A stretch of DNA of 33,434 nt from Planctomyces sp. (lineage in GTDB: Bacteria; Planctomycetota; Planctomycetia; Planctomycetales; Planctomycetaceae), in assembly GCA_027483145.1 (NCBI GenBank), contig JAIXVG010000203.1, positions 1 through 33,434 on the forward strand, given 5' to 3'. The notes below the pieces were generated by a model. It had not been told where the DNA came from, searched no databases, and saw only the letters and a program-made list of their open reading frames with translations. The position numbers and the translations under genes are program-made. The stretch's first letter is position 1. Every line of letters starts with the position of its first letter. Shown one piece after another: positions 7,730 through 16,707 of this stretch.

Positions 7730-8932
7730 TTAGTAGTCGTACCGGATCCCGTATCCGACCACTTGCTGGTTGTCACCCAGGAATGAGTACTGATTGTTTG
7801 CCCCATTGAAGAACTGAATACCCGTGCGGAAGAGGTGGTCGCTGGTTGAACCACGCCATTGCCAACCGGCGATGATGTTGATGCTTCCACCCCAATCGGT
7901 TTCTTCGCGCAGGTGTACGTTGACTGCAGCGTACGGCGCGCCGCGCCAGCCGGTGGGTCGATTCGAACTCCACTCAATCCCGGTTTGAATTTCCCAAGGT
8001 AGCGCGCCACCGGTCGTGTAAAAGGCCCAGCCGACTTCGAAGTAGAGTCGCAATTCATCGATAGGGAAGTATCCCATCCCGAGGACCAGAGAATCGCGAC
8101 TGTAGTTTCGCCGTGGGAAGCCCGGGTTTTTGAGCAGGAACTCATCCCCCAGATGCGAGCTAATGTGGTAGTAGCCAAACTTGTATTGAAACGGCCCTTC
8201 GCGATACGTAATGGGTGCCCCGATGCGGAAGTCGACTGCCTTCACATCGCGCTCTTCTTGAGGTTGCATGCGCAGGAACGCACCCCCTTCAACGTCAAAT
8301 TGCCAACCTTCGGGCTGAATTCCGCGACCAGTACCATATCGCAATAGTCCAACGCGTCCCCCTAAGACCGAATCCCAATTGACCTCCCCTTTTGATGGAT
8401 ACAAAAAGGCGGTCGACATCCGAGGTTCTTTTTCCCCAGCCAAGTATGACTTATACATCAACCCTTCGGGCATCAAATGCCAGGCCCACGTTTCCCCTTG
8501 AGCGTCGTCGTTACCAAACAATGGCTCAACCTTGTCGTCATAGCCTAAGGGGTCAGCCATACTCCTATTGAGTGGACCATAAGTCGGCGAGACGTAATTC
8601 AAGTCGAGGTAGTCGTCGTCTGACTGACCACGGGAAACAGCGGTCCTCAGTTCTGACTTCAGCCGAGTCGCGACTGACAAAATGCCGGGCCGGTTGGTTA
8701 CTCCTCCAACTGGCGATAGCCACTCAACAATCGAGCCCGAATCGGTTGCGTCCATGAATGGGAGTTCGGCCGCAGTGACACATTGGCAGGCCAGTCCCAG
8801 CGCCAGCCAGAAGGCGAGGAGCCTACTGGTCCAAAACCGGATGGCGCAATCAGATACCGCGCGCGGTATCCAAGTTGGGAGGGCCCGGTGCGTCTCGCTA
8901 GGGACCAGTGATGATCTAAAGCTATTCAACAT
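7730..8932 (-). CDS. DUF1207 family protein
   Basis: A 400-residue protein with a hydrophobic export segment near residues 38-55 (LLAFWLALGLACQCVTAAEL), preceded by an unusually long N-terminus of about 35 residues. The mature part carries WHLMPEGLMYKSYLAGEKEPR, typical of DUF1207. It continues with many alternating aromatic/polar stretches (FQYKFGYYHISSHLGDEF; LRLYFEVGWAFYT; GIQFFNGANNQYSFLG) and ends in an aromatic residue (RYDY). This suggests an outer-membrane beta-barrel-like fold. DUF1207 is frequent in planctomycetes and has no established function; some relatives are described as similar to copper-associated outer membrane proteins, which I cannot confirm. The frame is open to a TTG at 9010, but the ATG at 8932 has GGAAG nine bases upstream and a sensible signal peptide. 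Confidence 0.82.
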   Translation of the reverse strand: MLNSFRSSLVPSETHRALPTWIPRAVSDCAIRFWTSRLLAFWLALGLACQCVTAAELPFMDATDSGSIVEWLSPVGGVTNRPGILSVATRLKSELRTAVSRGQSDDDYLDLNYVSPTYGPLNRSMADPLGYDDKVEPLFGNDDAQGETWAWHLMPEGLMYKSYLAGEKEPRMSTAFLYPSKGEVNWDSVLGGRVGLLRYGTGRGIQPEGWQFDVEGGAFLRMQPQEERDVKAVDFRIGAPITYREGPFQYKFGYYHISSHLGDEFLLKNPGFPRRNYSRDSLVLGMGYFPIDELRLYFEVGWAFYTTGGALPWEIQTGIEWSSNRPTGWRGAPYAAVNVHLREETDWGGSINIIAGWQWRGSTSDHLFRTGIQFFNGANNQYSFLGDNQQVVGYGIRYDY

Positions 8933-9496
8933 CGATTTTGACTTCCGACCTCTCGCAGATTGGCCGGTCCTGTTCTGCTTGACTCGAGCAATGCAATGAC
9001 CGTGGAACAACCCTTGTTACTTCACCCTGCAGAGCCTCAATCCATCGCAGACGCGTAACGCTCGGATGAAACTAAATCATTGTTGATGCGCATCAACGTT
9101 GTGTCACAAAACCCGTTACGATTCGAAACCTATCAGGATTATGAAAACCCTCCAAGGCCGTCTTTCTTTGCCCGTTCGTCCCAAGTCGCCTGAACTTTGC
9201 AGGCATCCGGCACTTATCGACAGATTCAATTCGTTCGGTTATGACGAAACCTCCTGCCGTAGCAACCTGAAGGTAAAGTCGGATTCTCGCGAATCTGACG
9301 GCGAGAGAATCGAAATCGAGTCGACCGGAACTGCCAAATCGCTCGGCATCAGGCCGGTTATTCTCACCAGGCGATTTGTCCGTTATCCTCGTCAAAGTCA
9401 CGTAAGCAAATGCAAGATTGCTGTTGTAGTTTGATGTAACACTCTTGTGAAAAACAACTTAAGTCTGGTTGGTATGACACTTCCGGGGATTTCTCT
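8933..9496. other. Intergenic between divergent genes, no gene
   Basis: The region should hold promoters for the DUF1207 gene (minus) and the SDR gene (plus). Overlapping frames of about 100 codons on both strands (9093-9434) begin at GTG or TTG without ribosome binding sites and look spurious. A 16-bp perfect palindrome, GTTGATGCGCATCAAC, is at 9082-9097. Confidence 0.4.
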
Positions 9497-10297
9497 ATGA
9501 ACGTTCAGAGGGTGGCACTTGTCACAGGTGCAGGTCGTGGACTGGGGCGGGCATTTGCAGAGCATCTGGCTCAGATGGGATTTTCGATCGGAATCCACGG
9601 CATGCGGGAAAACGGCCCGGCTGAGTATGGCGAGGGGACGACCTTAACGGCCACTGCGGCTGAAATCGAAGCTGAATTTGGCGTAAGGACGGTGCGGGTC
9701 CTAGGAGACCTAACCCGGCCAGCGGACGTGGCCCGGGCGGTAGAGGAAGTTGAGCGACAACTTGGTCCGGTCGAAATTCTGGTCCACAACGCGGGGGGAG
9801 ACATTGCAGCTGCCGGTGGAAAGCCGAACCCGAATGATGCCGTCGCGATCAAAACGGAAGACGTTCGGGCAGTGCTTGAACGAAACCTGATGAGCACGAT
9901 CTTCGTCTGTCAGAGAGTCGCGAGCGGCATGATGACCCGGCGAAGTGGGCGGATCGTTACCATCAGTTCGATCGCAGCGTTTCGTGGGAGCGAACGGGGG
10001 GCAATCTACTCAACAGCCAAGGCAGCGGTTGTGGAGTACACCCGATGCCTTGCCATGCAGATGAGACCATTCAACGTAACGGTCAATTCCATTGCCCCGG
10101 GGGATACTCGCACTGGCCGTTACTTGGGGACCGGGCAAGGCTCGGAGGCGCGGTTGGTTGAGGATGGAACGCTCGACCGAATCGCCCTGGTCGACGAAGT
10201 CGCCCGGGTCGTCGAGTTTTTTGCTGGCCCCATGGGCCAATTTGTCTCGGGCCAAGTGCTACGCGTTGACGGCGGGACTCAATGCTGGCCTGGCTAA
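9497..10297 (+). CDS. Short-chain dehydrogenase/reductase
   Basis: A 266-residue NAD(P)-dependent oxidoreductase of the classical SDR family, cytosolic. The cofactor motif TGAGRGLG is at residues 10-17, NAGG at 98-101, the tetrad Asn at 130, the catalytic Ser at 157-158, and Tyr171 and Lys175 in YSTAK. The end GGxxxFVSGQVLRVDGG-type is visible near 245-263. Length and motifs fit the FabG-like 3-oxoacyl-ACP reductase/sugar dehydrogenase group, but the substrate cannot be told from sequence. An acidic/Gly insert at about 40-50 (PAEYGEGTT) lies just after the cofactor strand. The ATG at 9497 follows GGGGA by about seven bases. No fatty-acid synthesis genes are adjacent, so a housekeeping FabG role is not supported. 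It converges on secDF across a strong hairpin. Confidence 0.88.
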   Translation: MNVQRVALVTGAGRGLGRAFAEHLAQMGFSIGIHGMRENGPAEYGEGTTLTATAAEIEAEFGVRTVRVLGDLTRPADVARAVEEVERQLGPVEILVHNAGGDIAAAGGKPNPNDAVAIKTEDVRAVLERNLMSTIFVCQRVASGMMTRRSGRIVTISSIAAFRGSERGAIYSTAKAAVVEYTRCLAMQMRPFNVTVNSIAPGDTRTGRYLGTGQGSEARLVEDGTLDRIALVDEVARVVEFFAGPMGQFVSGQVLRVDGGTQCWPG

Positions 10298-10395
10298 CGA
10301 CAGACGATCGAAACCGCGTCGATGTTCGTTAACGGTCAGCACAGTTGAGCTATGTCTGAGTCTGACACTCGACGGAGTAAGGCAAAATTCAGCTC

Positions 10396-10432
10396 AGCCA
10401 AACGGGGGGCAAGATTGTCCCCCGAGTTGGCT
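10396..10432. terminator. Bidirectional terminator-like hairpin
   Basis: Between the convergent SDR and secDF genes, CGGGGGGCA (10403-10411) pairs with TGTCCCCCG (10416-10424) around the loop AGAT, with one G-U pair. AGCCAA (10396-10401) and TTGGCT (10427-10432) extend the stem after a small internal loop. It is strong and symmetric but has no U-tract on either strand, so termination is inferred from structure and position. Confidence 0.5.
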
Positions 10433-10442
10433 CAAGCCATCG

Positions 10443-13415
10443 TTAAGCAGCAGCCTTCTTGGCCGGACTTGGGTTACTGCTTACCAGCCAGTAGAGGACT
10501 GGATTGGCGATGTAGACGGTACTGTATGTCCCGGTCACAACCCCGACGATAAAGGAGTAGGCGAAGGTGTGAATTCCTTCTCCGCCGAACGCATACAGGA
10601 CCACCACCACGATAAAGACGGTGAGGGCGGTCAGGATGGTTCGCGACAACGTCTGGTTCACTGACAGGTTAATCATGTCGTAAGTGATGTTCGGGTTCTT
10701 CCCCTTGATCTCGCGGATACGATCGAAAATCACGATCGTATCGTTCAGCGAGTACCCGATAATCGTCAAAATAGCCGCGATAAAGCCCATATTGATTTTG
10801 AAGTCTTCGAGACCCAGCAGCGGTCCAATCGGCGTCATACTGATGTACGAACCAATGGCCATGCTGCCAATAACCACGAGGGCATCGTGGGCCAACGCAG
10901 CGACTGCGGCGTAACCGAAGTAAAGCTTTTCAAACCGGAACCAGATGTAGACGACGATCGCAATCAGGCTAAGGACCAAGGCAGCGATCGCGTTGATCTG
11001 GGTCTCGCCAGCGACTGACGTATCGAACGAGTTCAATTCGTCGAAGATTGGCTCAGTCGCCAATGACTGCTTTACCTGAGCCAAGGCTTTTGCCAGATCT
11101 TCTGCTGTCACCTCGGGCTGCACTCGCAACGTGTGTTCCTTGAACTTGTCTTTGCCAGTCGAGGTTCCAACACCCTTGACTGCCATCAACCCGGTTGGAG
11201 CATCGTACTTGGTTGCGCCGCCGTCTTTGGTGATAGACCGTAAGGCTTCTGCCACGTAGTCGGTTGCGGTTGCTTCAGAGACGAGACCACTAAAAGTTAG
11301 CTTCGATTCCTGACCGCCATTAAATCGAGCGACTTCCGATGAGGCCGCATCCGGCGAGTCGGTGGCAATCGCGATGAGAGTTGGAGGAGTATGTTCGAGC
11401 GTGACTCGCACCAGACTGAATCCACCTTCACTAAAGGCCGTATTGATTCCTTCACGAACTTTGGTGCGGCTTTGCTCGGTTGTCCGCATACGGTACCGCC
11501 GGCCTGAGCTGCCGGTCGCTTCTTCGCCAGAAAGAGTCAGCTTTTCAACGCTGATTGCTCCGGGGAATGCTTTCGAAAGCCGCTGCCGGACATCAGCAAT
11601 CTCATGGCCTTCGGTGAATTCAAAGGTCACCATTGTTCCGCCGGTAAAGTCGATGTCGAAGTTGTCCTTCCCCCGGACATACATGCTGGCGAGGCCACCA
11701 ATAATCACGATTGCCGACAGGGCAAACGCCGGAATTCGCTTGGCCAGAAAATCGATCTTGGTCGTCCCGATGAACTGCATGAACTTGAGGTCGGTCACCC
11801 ATCGCTTACGTTCCATCACTTCAAAGCACAGATGCCCGAAGTAGAGAACGGCGAACATGGCAGCCGTCAAACCAATGAACAGCGAAACGGCAAAACCTTT
11901 GACCTGGTCGGTCCCGATCAACCACAAAATAACGGCCGTAATCAAAGTCGTTACGTTACTGTCGATAATGGCTGCCCAAGCCTTGTCGAAGCCGTTTTGA
12001 ATGGCGCTTCGCAAACTGGCTCCGCGGGCCAATTCTTCTCGCATACGCTCGTAAATCAGCACGTTTGAATCGACGGCCATCCCGATGGTCAGGACCAGAC
12101 CAGCCAGCCCGGGAAGTGTGAATGTCGCTTCAATGAACGCCATCGCTCCAATGACCAGAATTAACGTCAAGACGAGGCACAAATCGGCCACGATCCCGGC
12201 CGACCGGTAGTAGATTGTGATAAAGACAAAGATCCCGAGGGCCGACATCAAAACGGCCGTGATCCCCTTTTGCTGAACATCGGCCCCCAGTAGTGGGCTG
12301 ATGGTGAATTCGCTGATTGGAGTTGTGATCAGCGGGACTTCGAGGGCACCAGCGTTCAAAACGCTGATCAGCTCTTCTACTTCTTTCCGGGTGAACTGGC
12401 CGGTGATTTGGCCGGAACCCCCCGAGATAGCTTCCTTCAAGTTCGGAGCCGAATGAACCTTGCCGTCGAGCAGAATAGCGAGGCGTCGTTCAAACTTTTC
12501 TTTGTCGGGGCGGTTGCGATCGGTCAACCGATAAAAGCGTTCACCACCAACAGCGTTAAACGTAAAGCCGACTGCTAATTGACCGTTTTGATCGCTCTGC
12601 ATCCGTGCGTTGGTCAAGTACTGGCCGGTGACGGCGCGATCGGGTGGTTCGTGAACGACCAATGTTTGCTGAACGGGCTGAGGCTTTCCATCAAGCCCGG
12701 GTCGGGTCACTTCTCGAACGGCAGTCATTCCGCCGCCAAGCCCAACGGCCCCTTCTTTGCCTGGTGCGACGGTTCGCCAACTGGCCACCAGTCGGCCTGC
12801 ATCGCGAATTTCGTCTTGCTCCGGACGTAATCCCTGGGCGCGGGTGATCAGTTGATTATGGTCTTTCTGGTTTGCCAGAATCGCAAACTCAAGGCTTCCC
12901 AGACGGGTGATCAGTTGCTTCTTCTGTTCAACGATGTCGCGATCGGCACCGGGAATAATGATTTCGATGCGATCGGGACCGACTCGCCTAATAGTGATTT
13001 CTTCGGCACCCGATGGATTAAGGCGCTTGCCAATCGACTGGACCAGCTTTTCGACGGTCGCTCCATCAATGACTTTGCCATCCGCTTTGGCCGCTTCCGT
13101 ATCGATCTGATAGACCAGATTCGTCCCGCCAGCGAGGTCAATCCCCAACCGAATCGCTGTCCGCCAGTCGTAACCTTTAAAGCTCTGGTAAGCGAACGGG
13201 GTCAAGGAGATGGCAGCCGCAAATAAGACGACACCAAACTTGAAGCCCAGATCTTTTAGCTTGAGCCAATTAGCCAGCAGCGTGCCTAACACGAACGGAA
13301 GCGTGAAGACGGCAATCGCCAGAATGATCACCTCCCACCCAACTGCTGCGGGTTTGGTGGTGACCACTTCGGTGGATGCTTGCAAGAAAAGGAGCGAGTT
13401 CCAAAAGCCTGTCAT
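10443..13415 (-). CDS. secDF: Fused protein translocase subunit SecD-SecF
   Basis: A 990-residue inner-membrane protein that uses the proton gradient to help the Sec translocon complete protein export. Order: TM1 near residues 22-48; SecD start motif LGIDLAGGTNL at 90-100; the P1 periplasmic region; the SecD membrane block including MAVDSNVLIYERMREE and DSNVTTLITAVILW; the SecF start FDIDFTGGTMVTFEF near residue 587; the SecF periplasmic part; and a last block with SLNDTIVIFDRIREIKGKNP near 885-905. Separate SecD and SecF are more common, but fused forms occur in planctomycetes and some Firmicutes. The extra N-terminal helix pair is typical of the fused type. The ATG at 13415 has GGGA nine bases upstream; a GTG at 13433 is less likely. 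It lies downstream of yajC, as in the classical cluster. Confidence 0.95.
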   Translation of the reverse strand: MTGFWNSLLFLQASTEVVTTKPAAVGWEVIILAIAVFTLPFVLGTLLANWLKLKDLGFKFGVVLFAAAISLTPFAYQSFKGYDWRTAIRLGIDLAGGTNLVYQIDTEAAKADGKVIDGATVEKLVQSIGKRLNPSGAEEITIRRVGPDRIEIIIPGADRDIVEQKKQLITRLGSLEFAILANQKDHNQLITRAQGLRPEQDEIRDAGRLVASWRTVAPGKEGAVGLGGGMTAVREVTRPGLDGKPQPVQQTLVVHEPPDRAVTGQYLTNARMQSDQNGQLAVGFTFNAVGGERFYRLTDRNRPDKEKFERRLAILLDGKVHSAPNLKEAISGGSGQITGQFTRKEVEELISVLNAGALEVPLITTPISEFTISPLLGADVQQKGITAVLMSALGIFVFITIYYRSAGIVADLCLVLTLILVIGAMAFIEATFTLPGLAGLVLTIGMAVDSNVLIYERMREELARGASLRSAIQNGFDKAWAAIIDSNVTTLITAVILWLIGTDQVKGFAVSLFIGLTAAMFAVLYFGHLCFEVMERKRWVTDLKFMQFIGTTKIDFLAKRIPAFALSAIVIIGGLASMYVRGKDNFDIDFTGGTMVTFEFTEGHEIADVRQRLSKAFPGAISVEKLTLSGEEATGSSGRRYRMRTTEQSRTKVREGINTAFSEGGFSLVRVTLEHTPPTLIAIATDSPDAASSEVARFNGGQESKLTFSGLVSEATATDYVAEALRSITKDGGATKYDAPTGLMAVKGVGTSTGKDKFKEHTLRVQPEVTAEDLAKALAQVKQSLATEPIFDELNSFDTSVAGETQINAIAALVLSLIAIVVYIWFRFEKLYFGYAAVAALAHDALVVIGSMAIGSYISMTPIGPLLGLEDFKINMGFIAAILTIIGYSLNDTIVIFDRIREIKGKNPNITYDMINLSVNQTLSRTILTALTVFIVVVVLYAFGGEGIHTFAYSFIVGVVTGTYSTVYIANPVLYWLVSSNPSPAKKAAA

Positions 13416-13593
13416 CTTGATCAATCCCAACACGTGCGAGGCTATGTGACAATATTTGATTTGTAAGAGTGGAGCGAAACGAGGGCCGTATTGCTTGGGT
13501 CAGCCAACTGAATTTAAAGCTGCCCGACCAGGCCGAAGGACTTTAGCAAACGCAGGTTAAACTTGATTGACCAGCAAGCTGAACCGCTTGAAG

Positions 13594-13626
13594 CGGCGGC
13601 TGGAACCAAACGCTAACCAGCCGCCG
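13594..13626 (-). terminator. Hairpin at the yajC 3' end, before secDF
   Basis: CGGCGGCTGG (13594-13603) and CCAGCCGCCG (13617-13626) form a perfect 10-bp GC-rich stem with a 13-base loop; the right arm covers the last yajC codons and the loop holds its stop codon. A second overlapping dyad, CCGCTT-G-AAGCGG (13584-13596), shares the left arm. It could be a partial terminator or attenuator between yajC and secDF, which are 197 bases apart. Confidence 0.45.
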
Positions 13627-14065
13627 TGGTTCCTTTTTCATCCCCGAGGATCTCGGCGATAGCCGAGCGGCGAAAGCGAATCTTGCTGTTGTCATCGACT
13701 CGAATGGTCACTTCTTTACCGTCATCAGAGATATTCGAGACTGTCCCCAGAATCCCTCCGATGGTGGCCACTCGATCGTTCTTTTTCAGGCTACCCAAGA
13801 GCTTTTCCCGCTTCTTCTGCGCCTGCTGTTCGGGCCGCAACAGCAGTAGGTACATCAGCAGAATGATGGGGAGGAACGGGAGGATCGTCATCAATAACGA
13901 GACGGGTTCCCCCTGTTGATTTTCCGGGGGAGGAAGTGCAGCGCCTCCAACGGGGTTAGCCCCCGCGACAGGGCTGACGACCGGAGCCGCCCCCCCGACG
14001 GGCTGAGGACTTTCGGCCCCACCCGCCTGCGCGAATATGAGAAGACAAACGAACACCCACGACAT
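13613..14065 (-). CDS. yajC: Preprotein translocase subunit YajC
   Basis: A 150-residue small membrane protein that associates with SecDF in the Sec holotranslocon. It has a hydrophobic N-terminal segment (residues 2-13), a Gly/Ala/Pro-rich linker (about 15-50), the conserved YajC transmembrane helix at about 56-77 ending in LLLLRPEQQAQKK, and then the cytoplasmic KKNDRVATIGGILGTV block near 93-110. Standard YajC is 85-110 residues; the extra length is the N-terminal hydrophobic segment plus linker, a form seen in planctomycetes. The ATG at 14065 is preceded by GGGA about ten bases away. It sits between tgt and secDF on the same strand, with gaps of about 190 bases on each side, so each gene may have its own promoter. 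Confidence 0.92.
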   Translation of the reverse strand: MSWVFVCLLIFAQAGGAESPQPVGGAAPVVSPVAGANPVGGAALPPPENQQGEPVSLLMTILPFLPIILLMYLLLLRPEQQAQKKREKLLGSLKKNDRVATIGGILGTVSNISDDGKEVTIRVDDNSKIRFRRSAIAEILGDEKGTTAAG

Positions 14066-14255
14066 GTGAAGCGATTCCCACTGGCAGCAAGAAGAGAACA
14101 GAAAGCCTTTTTTGTGAACGACTTACGTCATTACGGCAATCAAACACGGGTTGGCATTTGGGACTGCTTAAACGAGAGTAACGCCTCTGGTTGTCGCGGT
14201 AAAAAATGCCGTAAACAGAAACCTTAACAGTTGTTACTGCAGAATGGGCCGAATG

Positions 14256-15485
14256 TTAGACGGATTCGCCCCACGCAGCAAGTTGACTGGTCCGGAACTC
14301 TTGGGCCTTCCCGGCGATGATGGCTTCCCGCAGCCCGCGCAATAGGGTTTGGTAGAACGTCAGGTTATGGAGCGACAACAGTATGGGACCCAGCATTTCA
14401 CCGGCGATAAACAGGTGTCTTAAGTAACCGCGAGAAAATCGGGTGCAGGCCAGGCACGAACAAGCCGGGTCAAGAGGACTTAAGTCCTTTTGATGAATCA
14501 GGTTACGCATTTTGACTGGCCCGCGACTGGTAAAGGCCATCGCATTCCGGCCATTACGGGTTGGCATCACACAGTCAAAGAGGTCGATTCCCCGCAGTAC
14601 CCCTTCGAGTAAGTCGGTTGGTGTGCCGACCCCCATCAGGTAGCGCGGTTTTTCTTTCGGCAGAACGGGGGTCGTCCATTCCAGCGTCTGGTACATAAGG
14701 GCCGGGGCTTCGCCGACACTCAGGCCTCCGACCGCGTATCCGGGAAAGTCGAGGGGCAATAGGGCGGTCGCCGATCTCTCGCGCATTTCGCGATTGGTGG
14801 CCCCTTGAACAATCCCAAACAACGCCTGCGAAGAACTATTCCAAGCGTCGCGGCAGCGGGCTGCCCACAAAGTCGTGCGGTCGACGGCCAGTTTCAGACG
14901 CTCGATGGGAGTCTCGGCCGGCGGACATTCGTCGAGGCACATCATGCAGTCGGCCCCCAGTTTTTGCTGAATCTCAATGGCTTTCTCGGGAGAGAGCTCT
15001 AAGAGGCTGCCATCGATGTGGGAGCGAAAGACCACCTGCCGATCATCGATCTTCGTCAGCTTCGCGAGACTGAAGACCTGAAACCCGCCACTGTCGGTCA
15101 AAATTGGGCCTTGCCAGTCCATCATGCGATGCAGGCCCCCCAACTCGGCCACAACATCGGCGCCGGGCCGCAAAGCCAAGTGATAAGTATTGGCCAAAAT
15201 CTGCGTTGCACCGGTCGACCGGAGTTGGTCGGGAGTGATTCCTTTCACCGTGCCGAGTGTTCCAACCGGCATAAATGCGGGGGTGGGGACCGGTCCATGG
15301 GGAGTATGCCACACTCCAGCTCGCGCAAGAGTACCGGGATTTTCAGCGAGTAATTCGTAGTGAAAGGGCCGATGGGACAAGTGACTAACCAACAAGCGAG
15401 GGGGAATTGGAGAAGCGGGCTTAATAAGGCGAGGGTCAACCAGACCGATCAACTCTGTCTTGCAGACGATCTCAAGGGGGATCAA
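14256..15485 (-). CDS. tgt: Queuine tRNA-ribosyltransferase
   Basis: Tgt exchanges guanine-34 in the anticodon of Asp, Asn, His and Tyr tRNAs for preQ1 during queuosine synthesis. Visible motifs: [12 protein letters not shown] near the N-terminus; [26 protein letters not shown] with the general acid/base Asp; [26 protein letters not shown] with the nucleophile Asp; and zinc ligands [16 protein letters not shown] plus a later His. No ATG precedes the conserved core. The frame opens at a TTG at 15485, but homology begins around FHYELL (15365), so TTG at 15395 or 15380 could be the true start. None of the three has a clear Shine-Dalgarno. The gene lies only 15 bases after moxR, consistent with co-transcription, and upstream of yajC-secDF. 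Confidence 0.93.
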   Translation of the reverse strand: MIPLEIVCKTELIGLVDPRLIKPASPIPPRLLVSHLSHRPFHYELLAENPGTLARAGVWHTPHGPVPTPAFMPVGTLGTVKGITPDQLRSTGATQILANTYHLALRPGADVVAELGGLHRMMDWQGPILTDSGGFQVFSLAKLTKIDDRQVVFRSHIDGSLLELSPEKAIEIQQKLGADCMMCLDECPPAETPIERLKLAVDRTTLWAARCRDAWNSSSQALFGIVQGATNREMRERSATALLPLDFPGYAVGGLSVGEAPALMYQTLEWTTPVLPKEKPRYLMGVGTPTDLLEGVLRGIDLFDCVMPTRNGRNAMAFTSRGPVKMRNLIHQKDLSPLDPACSCLACTRFSRGYLRHLFIAGEMLGPILLSLHNLTFYQTLLRGLREAIIAGKAQEFRTSQLAAWGESV

Positions 15486-15500
15486 TCGGCCGAGCTTTAG

Positions 15501-16517
15501 CTACGTGTACTTTGGAATCTTTGGCTCTGGCACTTCGTCGACCAGACGTTGAATGATTGCATCGGTAGTCATTCCGTCGGCCTGGGCTTGAAAGTTCGCC
15601 CCCACACGATGCCTGAGCACGGGGACCGCCAAACGCCTGACATCCTGCAGAGCCACAGTCGGGCGACCTTCCATGGCGGCGAGGGCTTTGGCTCCGGCGA
15701 TGAGGAATTGCCCCGCGCGAGGCCCAGCCCCAAAGTCGACCAGGTCTTGCACAAACTTGGGAGCCGATTCGTCTTTGGGGCGTGTCGCCCGGACCAGCCG
15801 CGCGACATAGTTGATGGTCATTGGCCCCGCTTCAATCTGGGAAATCTGCTTCTGAAGATAAACAATCGATTTGGCAGAAAGGACTTTGCGAATCTCGGGC
15901 TTCTCGCCTCCGGTCGTTGATTCGAGAATCTTTTCTTCTTCGGCCAGGTTGGGATAACCCAGAACAATATTGAGCATAAACCGGTCGAGTTGGGCTTCAG
16001 GCAAGGGGTATGTCCCCTCCTGCTCGATTGGGTTTTGGGTAGCGATAACGAAGAATGGGTCGGGGAGCTTGTAAGTGGTCTGGCCAACCGAAACTTCGCG
16101 CTCCTGCATGGCCTGCAACAGCGCGGCTTGAGTCTTGGGCGGGGTTCGGTTGATTTCGTCGGCTAGTAAGATGTTCGTAAAGACTGGCCCCTCGACAAAA
16201 CGAAACTCGCGCTTGCCAGCATCGTTTTCATCTAGGACGTTGGTCCCGGTGATGTCGGACGGCATCAAGTCGGGAGTGAACTGAACACGACGAAAATGAA
16301 CATCAAGAATTTGAGCGATCGTTGAGACGATCAACGTTTTGGCGAGCCCGGGTACCCCTTCTAGCAGGCAATGGCCCCCGGCGAAGATGGTGGTCAAAAT
16401 CTGCTCGATGACAGCCGTCTGGCCGACGATCACCTTGCCCAGTTCCTCCATCATCAACTCGCGATGCTTACGGAACTTTTCGAGGAAATCATCGAAGTCG
16501 CGTCGCTCGGCTGCCAC
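15501..16517 (-). CDS. MoxR-family AAA+ ATPase
   Basis: A 338-residue cytosolic ATPase of the MoxR group, chaperone-like proteins that insert metals or assemble complexes, usually with VWA-domain partners. Walker A is GVPGLAKT (54-61); Walker B is ILLADEINR (116-124), followed by TPPKTQAALLQAMQE. The sensor 1 region ATQNPIEQEGTYPLPEAQLDRF matches MoxR proteins closely. The C-terminal lid has VRATRP and ASSRA-like FGAGPRAGQF. GTG at 16517 is used, supported by AGGA at 16525-16528 with a seven-base spacer. In planctomycetes the gene is normally followed by DUF58/VWA genes; here tgt follows directly, so the usual partners must be elsewhere. It is divergent from the HIT gene. Confidence 0.92.
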   Translation of the reverse strand: MAAERRDFDDFLEKFRKHRELMMEELGKVIVGQTAVIEQILTTIFAGGHCLLEGVPGLAKTLIVSTIAQILDVHFRRVQFTPDLMPSDITGTNVLDENDAGKREFRFVEGPVFTNILLADEINRTPPKTQAALLQAMQEREVSVGQTTYKLPDPFFVIATQNPIEQEGTYPLPEAQLDRFMLNIVLGYPNLAEEEKILESTTGGEKPEIRKVLSAKSIVYLQKQISQIEAGPMTINYVARLVRATRPKDESAPKFVQDLVDFGAGPRAGQFLIAGAKALAAMEGRPTVALQDVRRLAVPVLRHRVGANFQAQADGMTTDAIIQRLVDEVPEPKIPKYT

Positions 16518-16524
16518 GGGTTTT

Positions 16525-16528
16525 TCCT
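16525..16528 (-). promoter_or_regulatory. Ribosome binding site fixing the moxR GTG start
   Basis: AGGA on the minus strand, seven bases before GTG at 16517. The stop-free frame offers no well-placed ATG near the family's usual N-terminus, so this site decides the start. Confidence 0.65.
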
Positions 16529-16696
16529 ATTGAGAGACTGGGTGACTGGGCAGTGTTGACTTATCACCGACACCCCTGCACTGTAAACGGGAAAGAGTTT
16601 GTGGTCGAGCGATCGGAGCAATTGCCAAGGTTGAATTGGACGATCGATCAGACCATCGAGGATGAATAGCCGGGCCGTACGTGCATAGAAACCGCG

Positions 16697-16702
16697 AAGG
16701 AG
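16697..16702 (+). promoter_or_regulatory. Strong Shine-Dalgarno fixing the HIT gene GTG start
   Basis: AAGGAG with a five-base spacer precedes GTG at 16708. This is the strongest ribosome binding site in the window and rules out the upstream in-frame GTG at 16681. Confidence 0.75.
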
Positions 16703-16707
16703 ATCGA

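Noticed and set aside
9082-9097. 16-bp perfect palindrome GTTGATGCGCATCAAC
   Set aside because: One such palindrome is roughly expected by chance in 33 kb. It lies in an intergenic region, but nothing else supports an operator.
9093-9434. Overlapping frames of about 100 codons on both strands
   Set aside because: They start at GTG or TTG without ribosome binding sites, oppose each other and show no family pattern.
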